From Lamellibrachia columna (lineage: Eukaryota; Annelida; Polychaeta; Sabellida; Siboglinidae), in NCBI GenBank assembly GCA_963662155.1, contig OY759261.1, positions 1,458,727 to 1,522,726 on the forward strand: DNA of 64,000 nt, read 5' to 3'. The stretch's first letter is position 1. Each line of letters opens with the position of its first letter. A program made the position numbers and the translations under genes. This document shows, in pieces, positions 46,501 to 55,500 of the stretch. The notes under the pieces are model-generated. The model was not told the origin of the DNA and ran no database searches. It saw nothing but the letters and a program-made list of their open reading frames with translations.

Positions 46501-49500
46501 GGCCATGGTAGGCTGTCTGTGCCACGTCGTAGTTCACCCATTGTAAGTATGTCACATAGTACAGTAGTCCTTAGCGGCCATGGTAGGCTGTCTGTGCCAC
46601 GTCGTAGTTCACCCATTGTAACTATGTCACATAGTACAGTAGTCCTTAGCGGCCATGGTAGGCTGTCTGTGCCACGTCGTAGTTCACCCATTGTAAGTAT
46701 GTCACATAGTACAGTAGTCCTTAGCGGCCATGGTAGGCTGTCTGTGCCACGTCGTAGTTCACCCATTGTAACTATGTCACATAGTACAGTAGTCCTTAGC
46801 GGCCATGGTAGGCTGTCTGTGCCACGTCGTAGTTCACCCATTGTAACTATGTCACATAGTACAGTAGTCCTTAGCGGCCATGGTAGGCTGTCTGTGCCAC
46901 GTCGTAGTTCACCCATTGTAACTATGTCACATAGTACAGTAGTCCTTAGCGGCCATGGTAGGCTGTCTGTGCCACGTCGTAGTTCACCCATTGTAACTAT
47001 GTCACATAGTACAGTAGTCCTTAGCGGCCATGGTAGGCTGTCTGTGCCACGTCGTAGTTCACCCATTGTAAGTATGTCACATAGTACAGTAGTCCTTAGC
47101 GGCCATGGTAGGCTGTCTGTGCCACGTCGTAGTTCACCCATTGTAACTATGTCACATAGTACAGTAGTCCTTAGCGGCCATGGTAGGCTGTCTGTGCCAC
47201 GTCGTAGTTCACCCATTGTAAGTATGTCACATAGTACAGTAGTCCTTAGCGGCCATGGTAGGCTGTCTGTGCCACGTCGTAGTTCACCCATTGTAACTAT
47301 GTCACATAGTACAGTAGTCCTTAGCGGCCATGGTAGGCTGTCTGTGCCACGTCGTAGTTCACCCATTGTAACTATGTCACATAGTACAGTAGTCCTTAGC
47401 GGCCATGGTAGGCTGTCTGTGCCACGTCGTAGTTCACCCATTGTAACTATGTCACATAGTACAGTAGTCCTTAGCGGCCATGGTAGGCTGTCTGTGCCAC
47501 GTCGTAGTTCACCCATTGTAACTATGTCACATAGTACAGTAGTCCTTAGCGGCCATGGTAGGCTGTCTGTGCCACGTCGTAGTTCACCCATTGTAAGTAT
47601 GTCACATAGTACAGTAGTCCTTAGCGGCCATGGTAGGCTGTCTGTGCCACGTCGTAGTTCACCCATTGTAACTATGTCACATAGTACAGTAGTCCTTAGC
47701 GGCCATGGTAGGCTGTCTGTGCCACGTCGTAGTTCACCCATTGTAACTATGTCACATAGTACAGTAGTCCTTAGCGGCCATGGTAGGCTGTCTGTGCCAC
47801 GTCGTAGTTCACCCATTGTAATTATGTCACATAGTACAGTAGTCCTTAGCGGCCATGGTAGGCTGTCTGTGCCACGTCGTAGTTCACCCATTGTAATTAT
47901 GTCACATAGTACAGTAGTCCTTAGCGGCCATGGTAGGCTGTCTGTGCCACGTCGTAGTTCACCCATTGTAATTATGTCACATAGTACAGTAGTCCTTAGC
48001 GGCCATGGTAGGCTGTCTGTGCCACGTCGTAGTTCACCCATTGTAACTATGTCACATAGTACAGTAGTCCTTAGCGGCCATGGTAGGCTGTCTGTGCCAC
48101 GTCGTAGTTCACCCATTGTAACTATGTCACATAGTACAGTAGTCCTTAGCGGCCATGGTAGGCTGTCTGTGCCACGTCGTAGTTCACCCATTGTAACTAT
48201 GTCACATAGTACAGTAGTCCTTAGCGGCCATGGTAGGCTGTCTGTGCCACGTCGTAGTTCACCCATTGTAACTATGTCACATAGTACAGTAGTCCTTAGC
48301 GGCCATGGTAGGCTGTCTGTGCCACGTCGTAGTTCACCCATTGTAACTATGTCACATAGTACAGTAGTCCTTAGCGGCCATGGTAGGCTGTCTGTGCCAC
48401 GTCGTAGTTCACCCATTGTAACTATGTCACATAGTACAGTAGTCCTTAGCGGCCATGGTAGGCTGTCTGTGCCACGTCGTAGTTCACCCATTGTAACTAT
48501 GTCACATAGTACAGTAGTCCTTAGCGGCCATGGTAGGCTGTCTGTGCCACGTCGTAGTTCACCCATTGTAACTATGTCACATAGTACAGTAGTCCTTAGC
48601 GGCCATGGTAGGCTGTCTGTGCCACGTCGTAGTTCACCCATTGTAACTATGTCACATAGTACAGTAGTCCTTAGCGGCCATGGTAGGCTGTCTGTGCCAC
48701 GTCGTAGTTCACCCATTGTAACTATGTCACATAGTACAGTAGTCCTTAGCGGCCATGGTAGGCTGTCTGTGCCACGTCGTAGTTCACCCATTGTAACTAT
48801 GTCACATAGTACAGTAGTCCTTAGCGGCCATGGTAGGCTGTCTGTGCCACGTCGTAGTTCACCCATTGTAACTATGTCACATAGTACAGTAGTCCTTAGC
48901 GGCCATGGTAGGCTGTCTGTGCCACGTCGTAGTTCACCCATTGTAACTATGTCACATAGTACAGTAGTCCTTAGCGGCCATGGTAGGCTGTCTGTGCCAC
49001 GTCGTAGTTCACCCATTGTAACTATGTCACATAGTACAGTAGTCCTTAGCGGCCATGGTAGGCTGTCTGTGCCACGTCGTAGTTCACCCATTGTAACTAT
49101 GTCACATAGTACAGTAGTCCTTAGCGGCCATGGTAGGCTGTCTGTGCCACGTCGTAGTTCACCCATTGTAACTATGTCACATAGTACAGTAGTCCTTAGC
49201 GGCCATGGTAGGCTGTCTGTGCCACGTCGTAGTTCACCCATTGTAACTATGTCACATAGTACAGTAGTCCTTAGCGGCCATGGTAGGCTGTCTGTGCCAC
49301 GTCGTAGTTCACCCATTGTAACTATGTCACATAGTACAGTAGTCCTTAGCGGCCATGGTAGGCTGTCTGTGCCACGTCGTAGTTCACCCATTGTAACTAT
49401 GTCACATAGTACAGTAGTCCTTAGCGGCCATGGTAGGCTGTCTGTGCCACGTCGTAGTTCACCCATTGTAACTATGTCACATAGTACAGTAGTCCTTAGC

Positions 49501-52500
49501 GGCCATGGTAGGCTGTCTGTGCCACGTCGTAGTTCACCCATTGTAACTATGTCACATAGTACAGTAGTCCTTAGCGGCCATGGTAGGCTGTCTGTGCCAC
49601 GTCGTAGTTCACCCATTGTAACTATGTCACATAGTACAGTAGTCCTTAGCGGCCATGGTAGGCTGTCTGTGCCACGTCGTAGTTCACCCATTGTAACTAT
49701 GTCACATAGTACAGTAGTCCTTAGCGGCCATGGTAGGCTGTCTGTGCCACGTCGTAGTTCACCCATTGTAACTATGTCACATAGTACAGTAGTCCTTAGC
49801 GGCCATGGTAGGCTGTCTGTGCCACGTCGTAGTTCACCCATTGTAACTATGTCACATAGTACAGTAGTCCTTAGCGGCCATGGTAGGCTGTCTGTGCCAC
49901 GTCGTAGTTCACCCATTGTAACTATGTCACATAGTACAGTAGTCCTTAGCGGCCATGGTAGGCTGTCTGTGCCACGTCGTAGTTCACCCATTGTAACTAT
50001 GTCACATAGTACAGTAGTCCTTAGCGGCCATGGTAGGCTGTCTGTGCCACGTCGTAGTTCACCCATTGTAACTATGTCACATAGTACAGTAGTCCTTAGC
50101 GGCCATGGTAGGCTGTCTGTGCCACGTCGTAGTTCACCCATTGTAAGTATGTCACATAGTACAGTAGTCCTTAGCGGCCATGGTAGGCTGTCTGTGCCAC
50201 GTCGTAGTTCACCCATTGTAAGTATGTCACATAGTACAGTAGTCCTTAGCGGCCATGGTAGGCTGTCTGTGCCACGTCGTAGTTCACCCATTGTAAGTAT
50301 GTCACATAGTACAGTAGTCCTTAGCGGCCATGGTAGGCTGTCTGTGCCACGTCGTAGTTCACCCATTGTAAGTATGTCACATAGTACAGTAGTCCTTAGC
50401 GGCCATGGTAGGCTGTCTGCGCCACGTCGTAGTTCACCCATTGTAACTATGTCACATAGTACAGTAGTCCTTAGCGGCCATGGTAGGCTGTCTGCGCCAC
50501 GTCGTAGTTCACCCATTGTAACTATGTCACATAGTACAGTAGTCCTTAGCGGCCATGGTAGGCTGTCTGCGCCACGTCGTAGTTCACCCATTGTAACTAT
50601 GTCACATAGTACAGTAGTCCTTAGCGGCCATGGTAGGCTGTCTGCGCCACGTCGTAGTTCACCCATTGTAACTATGTCACATAGTACAGTAGTCCTTAGC
50701 GGCCATGGTAGGCTGTCTGCGCCACGTCGTAGTTCACCCATTGTAACTATGTCACATAGTACAGTAGTCCTTAGCGGCCATGGTAGGCTGTCTGCGCCAC
50801 GTCGTAGTTCACCCATTGTAACTATGTCACATAGTACAGTAGTCCTTAGCGGCCATGGTAGGCTGTCTGCGCCACGTCGTAGTTCACCCATTGTAACTAT
50901 GTCACATAGTACAGTAGTCCTTAGCGGCCATGGTAGGCTGTCTGCGCCACGTCGTAGTTCACCCATTGTAACTATGTCACATAGTACAGTAGTCCTTAGC
51001 GGCCATGGTAGGCTGTCTGCGCCACGTCGTAGTTCACCCATTGTAACTATGTCACATAGTACAGTAGTCCTTAGCGGCCATGGTAGGCTGTCTGCGCCAC
51101 GTCGTAGTTCACCCATTGTAACTATGTCACATAGTACAGTAGTCCTTAGCGGCCATGGTAGGCTGTCTGCGCCACGTCGTAGTTCACCCATTGTAACTAT
51201 GTCACATAGTACAGTAGTCCTTAGCGGCCATGGTAGGCTGTCTGCGCCACGTCGTAGTTCACCCATTGTAACTATGTCACATAGTACAGTAGTCCTTAGC
51301 GGCCATGGTAGGCTGTCTGCGCCACGTCGTAGTTCACCCATTGTAACTATGTCACATAGTACAGTAGTCCTTAGCGGCCATGGTAGGCTGTCTGCGCCAC
51401 GTCGTAGTTCACCCATTGTAACTATGTCACATAGTACAGTAGTCCTTAGCGGCCATGGTAGGCTGTCTGCGCCACGTCGTAGTTCACCCATTGTAACTAT
51501 GTCACATAGTACAGTAGTCCTTAGCGGCCATGGTAGGCTGTCTGCGCCACGTCGTAGTTCACCCATTGTAACTATGTCACATAGTACAGTAGTCCTTAGC
51601 GGCCATGGTAGGCTGTCTGCGCCACGTCGTAGTTCACCCATTGTAACTATGTCACATAGTACAGTAGTCCTTAGCGGCCATGGTAGGCTGTCTGCGCCAC
51701 GTCGTAGTTCACCCATTGTAACTATGTCACATAGTACAGTAGTCCTTAGCGGCCATGGTAGGCTGTCTGCGCCACGTCGTAGTTCACCCATTGTAACTAT
51801 GTCACATAGTACAGTAGTCCTTAGCGGCCATGGTAGGCTGTCTGCGCCACGTCGTAGTTCACCCATTGTAACTATGTCACATAGTACAGTAGTCCTTAGC
51901 GGCCATGGTAGGCTGTCTGCGCCACGTCGTAGTTCACCCATTGTAACTATGTCACATAGTACAGTAGTCCTTAGCGGCCATGGTAGGCTGTCTGCGCCAC
52001 GTCGTAGTTCACCCATTGTAACTATGTCACATAGTACAGTAGTCCTTAGCGGCCATGGTAGGCTGTCTGCGCCACGTCGTAGTTCACCCATTGTAACTAT
52101 GTCACATAGTACAGTAGTCCTTAGCGGCCATGGTAGGCTGTCTGCGCCACGTCGTAGTTCACCCATTGTAACTATGTCACATAGTACAGTAGTCCTTAGC
52201 GGCCATGGTAGGCTGTCTGCGCCACGTCGTAGTTCACCCATTGTAACTATGTCACATAGTACAGTAGTCCTTAGCGGCCATGGTAGGCTGTCTGCGCCAC
52301 GTCGTAGTTCACCCATTGTAACTATGTCACATAGTACAGTAGTCCTTAGCGGCCATGGTAGGCTGTCTGCGCCACGTCGTAGTTCACCCATTGTAACTAT
52401 GTCACATAGTACAGTAGTCCTTAGCGGCCATGGTAGGCTGTCTGCGCCACGTCGTAGTTCACCCATTGTAACTATGTCACATAGTACAGTAGTCCTTAGC

Positions 52501-55500
52501 GGCCATGGTAGGCTGTCTGCGCCACGTCGTAGTTCACCCATTGTAACTATGTCACATAGTACAGTAGTCCTTAGCGGCCATGGTAGGCTGTCTGCGCCAC
52601 GTCGTAGTTCACCCATTGTAACTATGTCACATAGTACAGTAGTCCTTAGCGGCCATGGTAGGCTGTCTGCGCCACGTCGTAGTTCACCCATTGTATGTCA
52701 CTATATATTTCTCAGGTCCCACCATTTATCAATCAGTGTCTTAAAATGCTGCAGTTACTATCTGGTCTCCAACTGTTGATTTTATGAACACTTTTTCAGG
52801 TGTCATGTCCAGTGATGCTGGCCATCAAGACCCTCCTCAGAATTTTGTCATGTCCAGTGATGTTGGTCATCATGACCCTCCACACAATTCTGTCATGTCC
52901 AGTGATGTTGGTCATCACGACCCTCCTCACAATTCTGTCATGTCTAGTGATGTTGGCCATCAAGACCCTCCTCACAATTCTGTCATGTCCAGTGATGTTG
53001 GTCATCACGACCCTCCTCACAATTCTGTCATGTCCAGTGATGTTGGTCATCACGACCCTCCTCACAATTCTGTCATGTCCAGTGATGTTGGTCATCATGA
53101 CCCTCCTCACAATTCTGTCATGTCCAGTGATGGTGGTCATCACGACCCTCCTCACAATTCTGTCATGTCCAGTGATGTTGGTCATCATGACCCTCCTCAC
53201 AATTCTGTCATGTCCAGTGATGTTGGTCATCATGACCCTCCTCACTGTCCTCACAATTCTGTCATGTCCAGTGATGTTGGCCATCATGACCCTCCTCACA
53301 ATTCTGTCATGTCCAGTGATGTTGGTCATCATGACCCTCCTCACAATTCTGTCATGTCCAGTGATGTTGGCCATCACGACCCTCCTCACAATTCTGTCAT
53401 GTCCAGTGATGTTGGTCATCACAACCCTCCTCACAATTCTGTCATGTCCAGTGATGTTGGTCATCACGACCCTCCTCATAATCCTGTCATGTCCAGTGAT
53501 GTTGGCCATCATGACCCTCCTCACAATTCTGTCATGTCCAGTGATGTTGGTCATCACAACCCTCCTCACAATTCTGTCATGTCCAGTGATGTTGGTCATC
53601 ACGACCCTCCTCATAATCCTGTCATGTCCAGTGATGTTGGTCATCACAACCCTCCTCACAATTCTGTCATGTCCAGTGATGTTGGTCATCACAACCCTCC
53701 TCACAATTCTGTCATGTCCAGTGATGTTGGCCATCACGACCCTCCTCACAATTCTGTCATGTCCAGTGATGTTGGTCATCACAACCCTCCTCACAATTCT
53801 GTCATGTCCAGTGATGTTGGTCATCACGACCCTCCTCATAATCCTGTCATGTCCAGTGATGTTGGTCATCATGACCCTCCTCACAATTCTGTCATGTCCA
53901 GTGATGTTGGTCATCATGACCCTCCTTACTGTCCTCACAATTCTGTCATGTCCAGTGATGTTGGCCATCATGACCCTCCTCACAATTCTGTCATGTCCAG
54001 TGATGTTGGTCATCATGACCCTCCTCACAATTCTGTCATGTCCAGTGATGTTGGCCATCAGGACCCTCCTCACAATTCTGTCATGTCCAGTGATGTTGGT
54101 CTTCACAACCCTCCTCACAATTCTGTCATGTCCAGTGATGTTGGTCATCACGACCCTCCTCATAATCCTGTCATGTCCAGTGATGTTGGCCATCATGACC
54201 CTCCTCACAATTCTGTCATGTCCAGTGATGTTGGCCATCATGACCCTCCTCATAATTGTGCCATGTGCAGATGCCAACAGCTGTGGATATCATTGGCTGG
54301 TCTTTCAAGACATTTGTTTAAACTATTCATGTGTTTTATTCTCTTCCTCTAGCTTTGTGTCCTTCAATCTGGCTGTTTCTCAGTATAATATAAGATCTAC
54401 TACGTCTCCCGTGTCAACTTTGTGTCCTTCAATCTGGCTGTTTCTCAGTATAATATAAGATCTACTACGTCTCCCGTGTCAACTTTGTGTCCTTCAATCT
54501 GGCTGTTTCTCAGTATAATATAAGATCTACTACGTCTCCCGTGTCAACTTTGTGTCCTTCAATCTGGCTGTTTCTCAGTATAATATAAGATCTACTACGT
54601 CTCCCGTGTCAACTTTGTGTCCTTCAATCTGGCTGTTTCTCAGTATAATATAAGATCTACTACGTCTCCCGTGTCAACTTTGTGTCCTTCAATCTGGCTG
54701 TTTCTCAGTATAATATAAGATCTACTACGTCTCCCGTGTCAACTTTGTGTCCTTCAATCTGGCTGTTTCTCAGTATAATATAAGATCTACTACGTCTCCC
54801 GTGTCAACTTTGTGTCCTTCAATCTGGCTGTTTCTCAGTATAATATAAGATCTACTACGTCTCCCGTGTCAACTTTGTGTCCTTCAATCTGGCTGTTTCT
54901 CAGTATAATATAAGATCTACTACGTCTCCCGTGTCAACTTTGTGTCCTTCAATCTGGCTGTTTCTCAGTATAATATAAGATCTACTACGTCTCCCGTGTC
55001 AACTTGAGACAGTAAGAAAACACACCAGTTGTCATAGCTTACTTTTGAGTATCACCAGCAACAGTTCAATATCTTTCTCAGCAAAGTTGTCCACCAGGCG
55101 GTCGATGACGTCAAACAGTAGCAGACTGTGCACCACCTGGTGGCAGAAAATAACACTACATGCATTCCCATAACACTACACATGTAAGGTATGTTCTTAT
55201 ATAGCTCAGTATCTAGTCTTTGGGACGGCTCAAAGCGCTTCACACTCCACCCCCCGGCAGACCTGTTCATTCTAACACCCCTACATGTTCTCTAGGGAGC
55301 ATTCAGCCATGACACAATTAATGCATAAAAACGAATCATTCATTTATACCTACCTCTGTCTACAGCCAGAAACTCATGTATACAGCTGAGTGAATTAAGA
55401 TATGTGGGGTGAACAAACTAAGACAATGTGAGGTGAACAAACTAAGACAATGTGGGGTGAACAAACTAAGACAATGTGGGGTGAACAAACTAAGACAATG

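Noticed and set aside
42972..52779. Two open frames of about 3240-3250 codons on opposite strands as giant repeat-protein genes
   Set aside because: Both follow from a 75-bp unit without stops, lie inside a NOM1 intron, hold no non-repeat domain and are broken by the same one-base deletion.
55052..55270. 72-codon reverse open frame over NOM1 exon 55043-55136
   Set aside because: It is in the wrong frame; the phase that joins both neighbouring exons gives the conserved VVHSLLLFDVIDRLV sequence.
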